Source: Nitrincola iocasae (GTDB lineage: Bacteria > Pseudomonadota > Gammaproteobacteria > Pseudomonadales > Balneatricaceae). Taken from it: a stretch of 64,000 nt of DNA. The stretch spans positions 3,100,001-3,164,000 of the forward strand of contig NZ_CP044222.1 of NCBI RefSeq assembly GCF_008727795.1, read 5' to 3'. This document shows positions 15,908 through 24,300 of the stretch, piece by piece. Both the position numbers and the translations under genes were made by a program. Below the pieces are notes generated by a model. The model saw only the letters and a program-made list of their open reading frames with translations, was not told the DNA's origin and searched no databases. Numbering within the stretch: position 1 is the stretch's first letter; every line of letters starts with the position of its first letter.

Positions 15908-17635
15908 ATGAAAAACATAAAAATGAAGTACCTTTCGCTGATTATTTCCGGGGCTCTGCTGACGTCATCACAGCTATACGCCCAGGACTACAGGGCGGCG
16001 GCTGAAAAAGCTCTGGATGAGCATTTTCAGCGCTCGACCCTGTCCAGGGAAGAACAGCTTGCCGAACTGGAGTGGTTCATCGAAGCCGCTGAACCCTTCC
16101 GCGGCATGGAAATCAAGACTGTAGCCGAAGGCTTAACGACCCACACTTACGAAGCCGAAGTGTTGACCAAGGTGTTCGAAGATATTACCGGTATTAAAAT
16201 CACCCATAACATCATCGGTGAAGGTGATGTGGTGGATACCATGCAGACGCAAATGCAGTCCGACCGGAATATCTACGACGGCTACATCAACGACTCGGAT
16301 GCTATCGGGACTCATCTGCGTTACGGCAAGACCATTGCCATCTCGGATGCCATAGAAAACGAATGGAAGGACTTTACCAGTCCATACCTGGACCTGGATG
16401 ATTTTATCGGTCTGCAGTACACCACCGGGCCCGATGGCAAGGTTTATCAGTTGCCGGATCAGCAGTTCGCCAATCTCTACTGGTTCCGTGCAGACTGGTT
16501 TGCTCGCGAGGATCTGCAGGCTCAGTTCAAAGAGCGCTATGGTTATGATCTGGGTGTACCACTTAACTGGTCAGCCTATGAAGACATCGCCGAGTTTTTC
16601 AGTGTTCACGTTAAAGAAATCGATGGTGAACGTGTTTACGGCCATATGGACTATGGTCGTCGCGATCCATCCCTGGGCTGGCGCTTCCATGACTCCTGGC
16701 TCTCCATGGCAGGTATGGGCAGCAAAGGCGTACCTTTCGGCAATCCAGTCGACGACTGGGGCATCCGAGTCAATGAAGAGGGTAATCCGGTGGGTGCCAG
16801 TGTCAGCCGTGGTGGTGCGACTAACTCTCCGGCCTCCGTATATGCAGTCACCAAGATGGTAGAGTGGCTGCGTGACTATGCGCCGGAGAGTGCACGGGGC
16901 ATGACCTTTGGCGAAGCCGGACCCGTACCGGCACAGGGCCAGATTGCGCAACAGATCTTCTGGTATACCGCATTTACGGCTGACATGACCGACCCAAGCC
17001 TTCCAGTGACTGACGATGAGGGTAACCCGAAGTGGCGCATGGCGCCGTCTCCTGCAGGCCCCTACTGGGAAGAAGGCATGAAGGTAGGTTACCAGGACGT
17101 GGGAGCCTGGACGTTCTTCAACTCCACACCTGAGGATCGTCGTACGGCGGCCTGGCTGTTTGCCCAGTTCACAGTTTCCAAGACTGTTTCTCTGGAAAAG
17201 ACCATTGCCGGTCTGACACCGATTCGCCGTTCAGATATCTTCTCGGATGAAATGACCGAGCTGGCACCCAAGCTGGGCGGACTGGTCGAGTTCTACCGCA
17301 GTGAAAATGAAAGCATGTGGACACCGACAGGTACCAACGTGCCGGATTACCCACGTCTCGCACCCTTGTGGTGGCAGAACCTGGCACCAGCCGTCAACGG
17401 CGAAATCACGCCCAAGGAAGCGCTGGACAATTTGGCGGACGCCATGGATCGCACTATGGCGCGTCTGGCACGGGCCAACGTGTTCGCAAACTATGCACCT
17501 GTGCTTAACGAGCCACGTGACGAGCAGTACTGGCTGGATCAACCCGGTGCACCCAAGCCAGCCCTGGAAAATGAAAAACCCCAGGGTCAGACCAAACCCT
17601 ATGATCAGATGATGGAAGAATGGATGGCCCAATAA
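15908..17635 (+). CDS. glpV: Glycerol ABC transporter, periplasmic substrate-binding protein GlpV
   Basis: A 575-residue extracellular solute-binding protein. ATG 15908 gives a clean Sec signal peptide (KMKYLSLIISGALLTSSQLYA, cleaved before QDYR); the in-frame ATG at 15881 would add nine residues without a ribosome binding site. The mature protein is unusually long for a MalE-like receptor, as is typical for the glycerol receptor family, with blocks such as EGLTTHTYEAEVL and FASPAGPYWEEGMKVGYQDVGAW-like segments. It is the last gene of the transporter operon and delivers glycerol to GlpPQ. Confidence 0.87.
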   Translation: MKNIKMKYLSLIISGALLTSSQLYAQDYRAAAEKALDEHFQRSTLSREEQLAELEWFIEAAEPFRGMEIKTVAEGLTTHTYEAEVLTKVFEDITGIKITHNIIGEGDVVDTMQTQMQSDRNIYDGYINDSDAIGTHLRYGKTIAISDAIENEWKDFTSPYLDLDDFIGLQYTTGPDGKVYQLPDQQFANLYWFRADWFAREDLQAQFKERYGYDLGVPLNWSAYEDIAEFFSVHVKEIDGERVYGHMDYGRRDPSLGWRFHDSWLSMAGMGSKGVPFGNPVDDWGIRVNEEGNPVGASVSRGGATNSPASVYAVTKMVEWLRDYAPESARGMTFGEAGPVPAQGQIAQQIFWYTAFTADMTDPSLPVTDDEGNPKWRMAPSPAGPYWEEGMKVGYQDVGAWTFFNSTPEDRRTAAWLFAQFTVSKTVSLEKTIAGLTPIRRSDIFSDEMTELAPKLGGLVEFYRSENESMWTPTGTNVPDYPRLAPLWWQNLAPAVNGEITPKEALDNLADAMDRTMARLARANVFANYAPVLNEPRDEQYWLDQPGAPKPALENEKPQGQTKPYDQMMEEWMAQ

Positions 17636-17655
17636 GGCCGATCCATTCTGTGACA

Positions 17656-17695
17656 AGCCTCGGCCAGTCTGCAAAGCGACGGGCTGGCAGAGGCT
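17656..17695. terminator. Hairpin between convergent glpV and ubiV
   Basis: AGCCTCGGCCAG and CTGGCAGAGGCT form an 11-pair stem with one internal G-A mismatch and a 16-base loop. It is centrally placed between two convergent genes. There is no clear T-run, so its strength is uncertain. Confidence 0.5.
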
Positions 17696-17717
17696 CTACC
17701 CATATTCTGACCAGCCA

Positions 17718-18623
17718 TTACCTGCCTGACTCTACCTGCTCCATACCTGGGCGACCAAACCAGTAGCCATTGCAATCCAGCTGATCATGCAGTGGGATGG
17801 TCGTTTCAAGCGGTGTCCAGCCGTGGCGTAACTGATCAAAATGACTGACCACTTCAGCCATACTCTGCGCCTGAGGGCTGAGCCTCACCACATCAACCTG
17901 CAGTTGCTGCATTAAAGGCAGCTGATCAGCCAGATTGCAGCAAGCGCCGGACAGGGACTGAATACCATTAAGCACAAAAACATCCTGTGCCTCCTGAGAG
18001 CGCATTAACAGCCCATCCTGATACTGCTGACAGACAAAACCACAGCGATCTTTGGGTAAATCATGATAACGCGCGGTAAAGCAACGCGATGACCAGGCCA
18101 GTGGCAGATGACCATAAGCGAATACTTCCGTTTCGACCTGCATGCCCTGCGCAGCGATTGCCTGTTGCATATCGGCCAGGGTTTCACGCGACAGCTCCAC
18201 CGGAAAACACCAGCGCTGCAGCCCCAGGTTCACCAAACGCTGCAGTGTTCTTGGGTTATAGATATTCACCGCTGGCCCACTAACAAAGGGCACCTCGGCT
18301 TCAGACAGGAGTTGCAACGCACTCTGATCATTGGCTTCCACCTGCCAACCCTGGCTGGCGGCCAGGTCAACCAGGCGCATCAGTTGTTTCAGATCCCCTT
18401 CCGATTCAATCAGTGTCTGGCTGGACAACACCACCTGCTTACCCGCCTGCACTAGCTGGTTAGCGATACTGGCCCAGTCATCCAGCTTCAGTTCACGGCG
18501 GCGGGCACACACGGTTTCACCCAGGTAAACGATTTCTACCGGCCACTGACTGACTTGCTCATAGAAGGCTTCAACCTCGGATTTTTTCCAGTAATACAGC
18601 AAGGGTCCCAAAGACAATTTCAT
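17718..18623 (-). CDS. ubiV: Ubiquinone biosynthesis protein UbiV (U32 family, 4Fe-4S)
   Basis: A 301-residue member of the U32 peptidase-like family. ATG 18623 is used because AGGA lies seven bases upstream. The four cluster cysteines line up with those known in E. coli UbiV: Cys39 (GETVC), Cys181, Cys194 and Cys198 with identical spacing (13 and 4). UbiV forms a heterodimer with UbiU that carries out O2-independent hydroxylation of the ubiquinone ring. It follows ubiU by 9 bp. Confidence 0.93.
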   Translation of the reverse strand: MKLSLGPLLYYWKKSEVEAFYEQVSQWPVEIVYLGETVCARRRELKLDDWASIANQLVQAGKQVVLSSQTLIESEGDLKQLMRLVDLAASQGWQVEANDQSALQLLSEAEVPFVSGPAVNIYNPRTLQRLVNLGLQRWCFPVELSRETLADMQQAIAAQGMQVETEVFAYGHLPLAWSSRCFTARYHDLPKDRCGFVCQQYQDGLLMRSQEAQDVFVLNGIQSLSGACCNLADQLPLMQQLQVDVVRLSPQAQSMAEVVSHFDQLRHGWTPLETTIPLHDQLDCNGYWFGRPGMEQVESGR

Positions 18624-18632
18624 CGCCAATTC

Positions 18633-19628
18633 CTACTTCCATTTTCTGTGATAAGCACCCAGTGTCGTCAGACTGCCCTCAGACAACTGACTTAACTGCC
18701 CTGCCCAGCGCTGCAACTGTGCCGGATCAGCGGCCGAGGTCCTGGCCTTATCGATCGCCTGCCGCCAGACCTGCGTCACCTGCGCCACATACGCCGGACT
18801 GCGCTGACGCCCTTCAATTTTTACCGCAGCGATACCCATCGCTTGCAGCTTGGGTAACAGATCCAATGTGGACAAACTGACCGGTTCTTCCAGGGCATGA
18901 TAGGTTTCATCACCGACAGCAAAGCGCCCTTTACACAGCGTAGGATAACCGGCTTTTTCGCCATCCAGAAAACGATCAATCAGCACCCCATTGAGGCGTG
19001 CTTCCAGGCCTGCATCCGTTTCCTGCCAGCGTACTGCCTTGGCCGGTGAACAAGCCCCACGGGTATTGGGGGATTCATCGGTCAGATAGGAGGATAGATA
19101 GCAACGCCCTTCGGCCATGATGCACAGGCTACCGAAGGCAAACACTTCCAGTTCGACAGGACTCTGTTTGGCTAAGTCCTCAACCTGAGCAATCGACAGT
19201 ACCCGCGGCAACACTGCCCGCTTAATACCAAACTGTTGCTGATAGAAGGTCAGCGCAGCACGACTGGTCGCTGATCCCTGCACGGACAGGTGACGTGATA
19301 GATCAGGATAGGTCTGAGCGGCATAATCCAACAGCCCCATATCGGCCAGAATCAGCGCATCCACACCCAGTGCTGCGGCCTGATCCACAGCGCCGGTCCA
19401 TTCGGACCAACGTGAGGGTTGCGGATAGGTATTGATAGCACAGAACACCCGACAGCCGCGACTCTGCGCATAGTCGACACCTTCACGCGCGCGTTTGTCG
19501 TTAAAATTCAATCCAATAAACTGCCGCGCATTGGTGGCGTTCTGAAAACCGAAATAAACCGCATCAGCCCCCTCATCTACCGCCTTTTTCAGCGCCGGGA
19601 GATTCCCGGCAGGACAGACCAACTCCAT
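18633..19628 (-). CDS. ubiU: Ubiquinone biosynthesis protein UbiU (U32 family, 4Fe-4S)
   Basis: A 331-residue U32-family protein. The start at 19628 (MELVCPAGN) has GGGAGGT five bases upstream, so a longer reading from 19652 is rejected. Cys169, Cys176, Cys193 and Cys232 fall exactly at the positions of the Fe-S ligands of E. coli UbiU. The family motif EVFAFGSLCIMAEGRCYLSS is clear. It works with UbiV and UbiT in anaerobic ubiquinone synthesis. Confidence 0.94.
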   Translation of the reverse strand: MELVCPAGNLPALKKAVDEGADAVYFGFQNATNARQFIGLNFNDKRAREGVDYAQSRGCRVFCAINTYPQPSRWSEWTGAVDQAAALGVDALILADMGLLDYAAQTYPDLSRHLSVQGSATSRAALTFYQQQFGIKRAVLPRVLSIAQVEDLAKQSPVELEVFAFGSLCIMAEGRCYLSSYLTDESPNTRGACSPAKAVRWQETDAGLEARLNGVLIDRFLDGEKAGYPTLCKGRFAVGDETYHALEEPVSLSTLDLLPKLQAMGIAAVKIEGRQRSPAYVAQVTQVWRQAIDKARTSAADPAQLQRWAGQLSQLSEGSLTTLGAYHRKWK

Positions 19629-19691
19629 GCATACCTCCCAAAATTTTGGCAAGCATAGCAGTTCATCGGCTGTGATAAGTTGATACTGGTC

Positions 19692-19808
19692 ATGATCCGA
19701 TTGATACAGGTGATGGTCTGTAAAGGAAAGGTCACGCTACCGCATCCTAAAAAAGACTTACCAACAAAGACCGTTGCAAGCATCTTGAAACAAGCTGGGC
19801 TGAGGTAA
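19692..19808 (+). pseudogene. hicA: Truncated hicA toxin remnant
   Basis: A 38-codon reading frame ends VTLPHPKKDLPTKTV and SILKQAGLR, the unmistakable C-terminus of a HicA mRNA interferase (normally about 60-80 residues). The central part with the double-stranded RNA-binding core and the catalytic GSHH motif is missing; short upstream matches (RLIQ, and a GDG trace in another frame) suggest an internal deletion. The gene precedes hicB by 54 bp in the usual hicAB order. The toxin cannot be functional as read. Confidence 0.75.
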
Positions 19809-19862
19809 GCCTGGTGTTTTTCAATTCATGCAGCAGATATTCAATAGCAGGAGACTTTAACA

Positions 19863-20267
19863 ATGCTTTACCCAGTTGCCATCCATCATGAAAAGGATAG
19901 CGCATACGGTGTCATTGTTCCGGATATTCCGAGTTGCTACTCAGCTGGCGATACCATGGAAGATGCCATCAGTAACGTAGTTGAAGCAATCGACCTTCAT
20001 CTGGAAAGTCTGGTTGAAGAGGGGGGAGATATTCCCCAAGCCAGTTCACTGGAAGCACTCATCGCAAATGAGGAATTCAGTGGCGGGGTGTGGCTTCTTG
20101 TTGATGTCGACATTACCAAATATTTAGGCAATGCCGATCGGCTGAATATCACCCTGCCTCACCTTTTGATCACTAAAATTGACCGAGCGGTGAACGAAAA
20201 CAAACTTTTCAAAAGCCGTTCACAATTCCTGGCAGAGGCGTCGTTGCGCTTATTAGCTTCGTCTTAA
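19863..20267 (+). CDS. hicB: HicB-family antitoxin, intact but without functional HicA
   Basis: A 134-residue protein after an AGGAG site. The N-terminal half has the HicB partial RNase H fold (YPVAIHHEKDSAYGVIVPDIPSCYSAGDT, split YPVAIHHEKDSAYG / VIVPDIPSCYSAGDT). The C-terminal half is a ribbon-helix-helix DNA-binding segment (LNITLPHLLITKIDRAV). Family knowledge: HicB neutralises HicA and represses its own promoter. With hicA truncated just upstream, this is an orphan antitoxin, possibly kept as a regulator or to neutralise other HicA toxins. Confidence 0.88.
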   Translation: MLYPVAIHHEKDSAYGVIVPDIPSCYSAGDTMEDAISNVVEAIDLHLESLVEEGGDIPQASSLEALIANEEFSGGVWLLVDVDITKYLGNADRLNITLPHLLITKIDRAVNENKLFKSRSQFLAEASLRLLASS

Positions 20268-20272
20268 CAACC

Positions 20273-20304
20273 CCTTGAAGCCCAGGCTGCTCCGGGCTTC
20301 AAGG
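20273..20304. terminator. Strong hairpin after hicB
   Basis: CCTTGAAGCCC and GGGCTTCAAGG form a perfect 11-bp stem with a 10-base loop, six bases after the hicB stop. Only a short mixed T stretch follows. Confidence 0.65.
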
Positions 20305-20319
20305 TGAGTTTCTAATCCT

Positions 20320-20341
20320 CTGGGCACCACACTGTGCCCAG
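20320..20341. terminator. Second hairpin between hicB and the lipase gene
   Basis: CTGGGCAC and GTGCCCAG form a perfect 8-bp stem with a 6-base loop, about 100 bp beyond the lipase stop on the minus strand. It may serve the minus-strand T6SS genes. Confidence 0.4.
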
Positions 20342-20438
20342 TAGTTATTCAAGCACGACTAACCGAACTCACTCGACGTGCTGATACCCTGCAGCGTGTG
20401 GACACTGTTCATGCTATGAAAGCAGGGTTCATGAATGT

Positions 20439-21869
20439 TTAGAGTTGCTCTTGCACCATATCCAGCAACCACTCTGCTGTTATACGACGAGCCTCGAATG
20501 AATCAAAACAGGATTGGTGTTCAAAACCACGTTGAGTGGGAATGGACATGGGGCCTGAAACATGGATACCAGAGCCTGCATGAACTGCACCGTCACCAGG
20601 TGCGTTGGCGGGCTGGATTTTATATATTGAAAGTAGTTCGTGTAAGCCTTGCACATCGTATAATGGGTCCTGAACACTTTTTGAGATTTCAATCTGTCCT
20701 CTACCAAGTGTTGCTGAAAATGTACCTCTGGGCCAATTATTCCTATCAGTGTGATCGTCTTCGCCATAGATTTGTCTCCATTCCACATGATCCCATGATG
20801 GGTGCCCAGTATCATCGGCATAAAGCATGCGTGTGTTGGGATGAAATACCTCTGGGCCGAGTTGAGCGTGGAATATTTCTGCCTTTTCTAGTGCATCTGC
20901 ATATGACGAAAGATCCATACGTATGTTATCGGTTTCAGGATTTAGATACTCTGCATAAATCAAACGCCACCAGTCTTGCTGGTTCGCATATATTTCTGAG
21001 TAAGGATTTTCTTCCGGCTTGGTTAGAAGTGGTTCACCCTGACGTCCAGTCACCTTTAACCACTGAGTGTCACCTGCAACGGTTTTGTGACATTGATTAG
21101 GCAACAACTGAAGGGCACCAGGCATATTACCTGCCGTTGCTGTGACTTGTGCCTGATTCGCCCCGAGCACAAAACGCGCCATTCCTTCAGCACCGGCCAG
21201 CATGCGTTTGTAAGCATCAGGGGCACCGTCGCAGGGTTGAGCGCCGTGAATAACGCCATGCACCTCTCCTTCACCTCTATGCAACTGGGTATAGGCCTGC
21301 GAAACCAGGCCGCCCATGGAATGGGTAATAATGATCGGCTTGAGTACACGGGTATTTGTACCCTGATATTTTTCATGTGTGCCGTCAATGGCTTTTTGTA
21401 CGGTATCGGCCAGTGTCTTTCCTGCATTGAAATTATCATCGGTCCAGTTATAGGGGTGCGCCCAGACTTCATACTGCAAACTAAAGCATCCAGGTGGCAA
21501 CTGCCCGCTGGCTGGATGCGGGGCGATAAGCTGCAACCAGGTTATAAAATTGAAATAGGATCCCTGCATCAATCCACCCCAACCACGTTCGATTTGTTCC
21601 TGGTGCATGGAGTGACTGCTTTGGGTCTCTCCGAAATCCACTTCGAGATAATCGGGGGAGTAAGGAAGTCCACCTTCGTTGACGAGGAGATCTCTTTTAG
21701 CTTTCGCACCTTTGAAAGCGATAGTTGCTGCATTCACTTTATTATCTTGAGGATCCCAAACGATCTGTCCATCGTGCCTGGTTCGTAATCGGCTCCCCAT
21801 AATGCCGGGGACAAAAACAATGGGAAGCACAACGGGTTCTGGGCAATATTGAACAGAAGAATGTCTCAT
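20439..21869 (-). CDS. Putative type VI secretion lipase effector (alpha/beta-hydrolase, LCAT/PGAP1-like)
   Basis: A 476-residue alpha/beta hydrolase. The start IVFVPGIMGSRLR...VWDP is typical of lipase-type hydrolases related to lecithin:cholesterol acyltransferase. The nucleophile elbow is THSMGGLVSQAY, a GxSxG-type elbow with Thr in the first position. No signal peptide is seen, as expected for a T6SS cargo. It lies five bases after a Tli4-like immunity gene and downstream of a DUF4123 adaptor, the classic context of Tle phospholipase effectors. Substrate (phospholipid) is inferred from context; the exact Tle class is not assigned. Confidence 0.75.
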   Translation of the reverse strand: MRHSSVQYCPEPVVLPIVFVPGIMGSRLRTRHDGQIVWDPQDNKVNAATIAFKGAKAKRDLLVNEGGLPYSPDYLEVDFGETQSSHSMHQEQIERGWGGLMQGSYFNFITWLQLIAPHPASGQLPPGCFSLQYEVWAHPYNWTDDNFNAGKTLADTVQKAIDGTHEKYQGTNTRVLKPIIITHSMGGLVSQAYTQLHRGEGEVHGVIHGAQPCDGAPDAYKRMLAGAEGMARFVLGANQAQVTATAGNMPGALQLLPNQCHKTVAGDTQWLKVTGRQGEPLLTKPEENPYSEIYANQQDWWRLIYAEYLNPETDNIRMDLSSYADALEKAEIFHAQLGPEVFHPNTRMLYADDTGHPSWDHVEWRQIYGEDDHTDRNNWPRGTFSATLGRGQIEISKSVQDPLYDVQGLHELLSIYKIQPANAPGDGAVHAGSGIHVSGPMSIPTQRGFEHQSCFDSFEARRITAEWLLDMVQEQL

Positions 21870-21874
21870 AGTGA

Positions 21875-22792
21875 TTACCTTCTAATCCTTGCACTGTCGA
21901 CTAATCTGTCCCAAATCTGGTCAGCTTTTTCTCGTGTGAAGGGTTCAACCCCAAAGGGTCGTCTTCGATCAAAATAACGAACATCCAGAGATAGTCCAAA
22001 TTGTTGATCTGTCGTCTGCTGGCCAACGGAAGCCATATAGAAGATTTCACGCCCGTAATCTTTACCATACCGGCCAGGAAGACCAGCAATGGTAATTCTG
22101 CTGCCTATATTACTTTGAGCGGCTTCAAGATCGAGTTCTCTTTCACCGGGTTTTCGAAGGCTAAAACTGATCCGAACACCTATAGGATCCTCGTTTGGAA
22201 GCCGAAAGGTTGCACCCTGAACTTCCCCCTCAGGCGGCAGTGCAATAAATGCACCCGCTACGCAGCTTCCTTCTCCTCTGGGGATTTCGTCGGGTTCGCG
22301 AGGACGGGTGGCGTTAGCGACCCTGAGTAATTTTTGGCGCTGCGTATCGGCGTCAGTTTCATCCATCACGATGGCGGCACGGAAAACTACTCCTTGAGAT
22401 GAAAAAAAAGCGTCCTCGAACCACATATAACTCAAATCCATACTGGAAGTTGAATAATCACCTTGTCTTGATACGACATAGACATCACCAATTTTTTCTT
22501 GACTAAGATATAGTTGCCGTCTTCCGGTTTGACTAGTCACAACACCATCTTTCAAGGCATTTACCTGTTCACGCGCAATCCTCTCAGCCTCTTCATGCCC
22601 ACCCGGCCCCAAGCGTTCAAATTCACTCACATAGGCCCAGCCACTCTGATTGACGAGCTCAAAGCTGACAGGTATATCAATCAATAAACGACCGATACAG
22701 TAGGTTTTGAATTCATCAGCGTTAGCCATGGTAGATGCTCCCAAGAGTATGAGTAGCCACAGGAGGCGTGGCTTAAGTTGGATAAGGGTCAT
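21875..22792 (-). CDS. Tli4-like immunity protein for the T6SS lipase
   Basis: A 305-residue exported protein with a Sec signal peptide (LLWLLILLGASTMANA, cleaved before DEF). Sequence blocks such as CIGRLLIDIPVSFEL, FRLPNEDPIGVRISFSLRKP and ITIAGLPGRYGKDY match the two-domain Tli4-type immunity family. A periplasmic location fits neutralising a lipase delivered to the periplasm. It overlaps the DUF4123 gene by four bases (ATGA) and precedes the lipase by five bases, so all three are co-expressed. Confidence 0.75.
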   Translation of the reverse strand: MTLIQLKPRLLWLLILLGASTMANADEFKTYCIGRLLIDIPVSFELVNQSGWAYVSEFERLGPGGHEEAERIAREQVNALKDGVVTSQTGRRQLYLSQEKIGDVYVVSRQGDYSTSSMDLSYMWFEDAFFSSQGVVFRAAIVMDETDADTQRQKLLRVANATRPREPDEIPRGEGSCVAGAFIALPPEGEVQGATFRLPNEDPIGVRISFSLRKPGERELDLEAAQSNIGSRITIAGLPGRYGKDYGREIFYMASVGQQTTDQQFGLSLDVRYFDRRRPFGVEPFTREKADQIWDRLVDSARIRR

Positions 22793-24072
22793 GAGCTCGA
22801 ATCCTTAATCAAGTTATTCACGTGCCAAAGACGTATAGCCGGCCCCTGAGCGCTTTCTTTGAATATAGCCAGCGCCTGATCAGCAAGGCCGAGTGAATAG
22901 GCATGCGTATAGCGATCTAGAGCTTCTTGACGCTTTTCTTTGTCAGAAAAGCCTTCTGTACGTAAAAATGCTAGCAAGTTGAGTAAGTGCGCTTGATCCG
23001 GTGCCGGTGGCGTTAATTCATTATTAGCAAAATGTTTTAGCGCATTATCGATCATCAGTTGGTCTTGAAACTGTTCAAGATTCGTATCGAAAGCCGCTAA
23101 GATTTCCTCAGTTATTTTAGCTGGCCGTGTTGGCTGCCCATGGCGTTCGGGATGCCGTTTACAGGTAATAACCTTGTTGTCTTCGGGAAGGGGGATAAGC
23201 CAAAACTGCCCTAAATAACTGGTGTCCTGAAGGAGCGCTTCGGCCAGCTCGGCGGGTTGACCATGGGTTAACGCCGGGAGGCTGGTTTTTTCCCAAAAGC
23301 GAAAAAAGTACCCTTTACCCTGTGCATTTTGTAAGCGGGTAAACTTGCGCAGATGATGCCGCAGCGCTGAAAACTCGGCGCGTGTCCGGATGAAGATACC
23401 GAGTGACTTTTCCCATAGCCCAAGAATGCCTTGGGGACCGGTGAATAATTGCCGTGTCAATCGATGATCCTGCTCCAGTTCGACCAGGTAAGGGGCATGA
23501 TGGCTAATCTCATCCTGCAGAGTTCCTTGAAACAGTGACTCGTAGTGAAGGCCTGAGGCCTGCAAAATATCGGGCAGCAGGTAAGGCATTTTTGCAGCAT
23601 CCAGCAAGGCATAGGTTTTCATGACGGGTACAGCTTGCTGATAATGAAGTTGTTCCGCATCGGTAGGGGTTGGCTGACCAAACACAGCATCACGCAGAAT
23701 ATCAGGAACATATTTTTTGGGATCGACACCTAGCTGACTATCTAACGCTTCGATTGGCTCCAGGTGTTCAATTTCAAGAATATTGACCCCTGGCTGTGGC
23801 GTGTTGTTCAGCGGTTCGAGAGGACCCAGCACGATGGGACAGGCTTCGCTTAAACTGCATAACAGTACATCACCCCATTCGTCAGGGTGTTTTAAAAGCC
23901 ACTGGTCGGCTGGAAGAACATCGTTAACCCAATGTAACCAATAGCCATTTTTGGCAATTTCTGTAGAAATTAAGGTCTCAAACTCATTGGCATGATTGCA
24001 GAGGGCAGCACTGATGAGTGTAAAAAGATTATCACCCTGGGATAGGTGACAGAAGCCGAGGTAAGGTTTCAT
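22789..24072 (-). CDS. DUF4123 domain protein, probable T6SS effector adaptor
   Basis: A 427-residue protein from ATG 24072 (an in-frame TTG at 24096 is the alternative). The N-terminal half (YWLHWVNDVLPADQWLLKHP...CPIVLGPLEPL) and the later block GILGLWEKSLGIFIRTRAEFSALRHHLRKF match DUF4123. In characterised systems such adaptors load a specific effector onto VgrG. No vgrG, hcp or paar gene is adjacent, which is unusual. It is the first gene of the adaptor-immunity-lipase operon. Confidence 0.75.
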   Translation of the reverse strand: MKPYLGFCHLSQGDNLFTLISAALCNHANEFETLISTEIAKNGYWLHWVNDVLPADQWLLKHPDEWGDVLLCSLSEACPIVLGPLEPLNNTPQPGVNILEIEHLEPIEALDSQLGVDPKKYVPDILRDAVFGQPTPTDAEQLHYQQAVPVMKTYALLDAAKMPYLLPDILQASGLHYESLFQGTLQDEISHHAPYLVELEQDHRLTRQLFTGPQGILGLWEKSLGIFIRTRAEFSALRHHLRKFTRLQNAQGKGYFFRFWEKTSLPALTHGQPAELAEALLQDTSYLGQFWLIPLPEDNKVITCKRHPERHGQPTRPAKITEEILAAFDTNLEQFQDQLMIDNALKHFANNELTPPAPDQAHLLNLLAFLRTEGFSDKEKRQEALDRYTHAYSLGLADQALAIFKESAQGPAIRLWHVNNLIKDSSS

Positions 24073-24164
24073 ATCAACAGGCGCATCCCTAGCCAAAACA
24101 TAAAATCCATGTATTTTGTATAGCTATTGAATATTCACATAGGGGGTTATCGCTTGTCAATAAA

Positions 24165-24192
24165 CTAAGTGAGTGGGTTGCCATCCACTTAG
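24165..24192. repeat. Inverted repeat in the DUF4123-mdh intergenic region
   Basis: CTAAGTG and CACTTAG face each other across 14 bp. The region is a divergent promoter region, so an operator or hairpin is possible. No function is assigned. Confidence 0.3.
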
Positions 24193-24243
24193 CAGCCAGC
24201 CGTAATCGACTTTAGCAGAAAACATTAGCAGGGGTTTATATTA

Positions 24244-24261
24244 ACTAGACTTTCGTCTAGT
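24244..24261. promoter_or_regulatory. Palindrome upstream of mdh
   Basis: ACTAGACTTTCGTCTAGT is a perfect palindrome of two 7-bp arms with a 4-base centre, 40-57 bp before the mdh start. Its position suits an operator in the mdh promoter. The binding protein is unknown. Confidence 0.4.
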
Positions 24262-24300
24262 ATTCTGCAATCCATAAACACTATAAAAAGAGAGCCTCTT

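Noticed and set aside
19680..19693. FNR-like sequence TTGATACTGGTCAT upstream of ubiU
   Set aside because: Only 8 of 10 consensus bases match and it borders the hicA remnant. It remains possible because ubiUV are FNR-linked elsewhere, but it is too weak to call.
20435..21100. Plus-strand open frame of 221 codons over the lipase gene
   Set aside because: It is antisense to the lipase, which has conserved hydrolase motifs and operon context.
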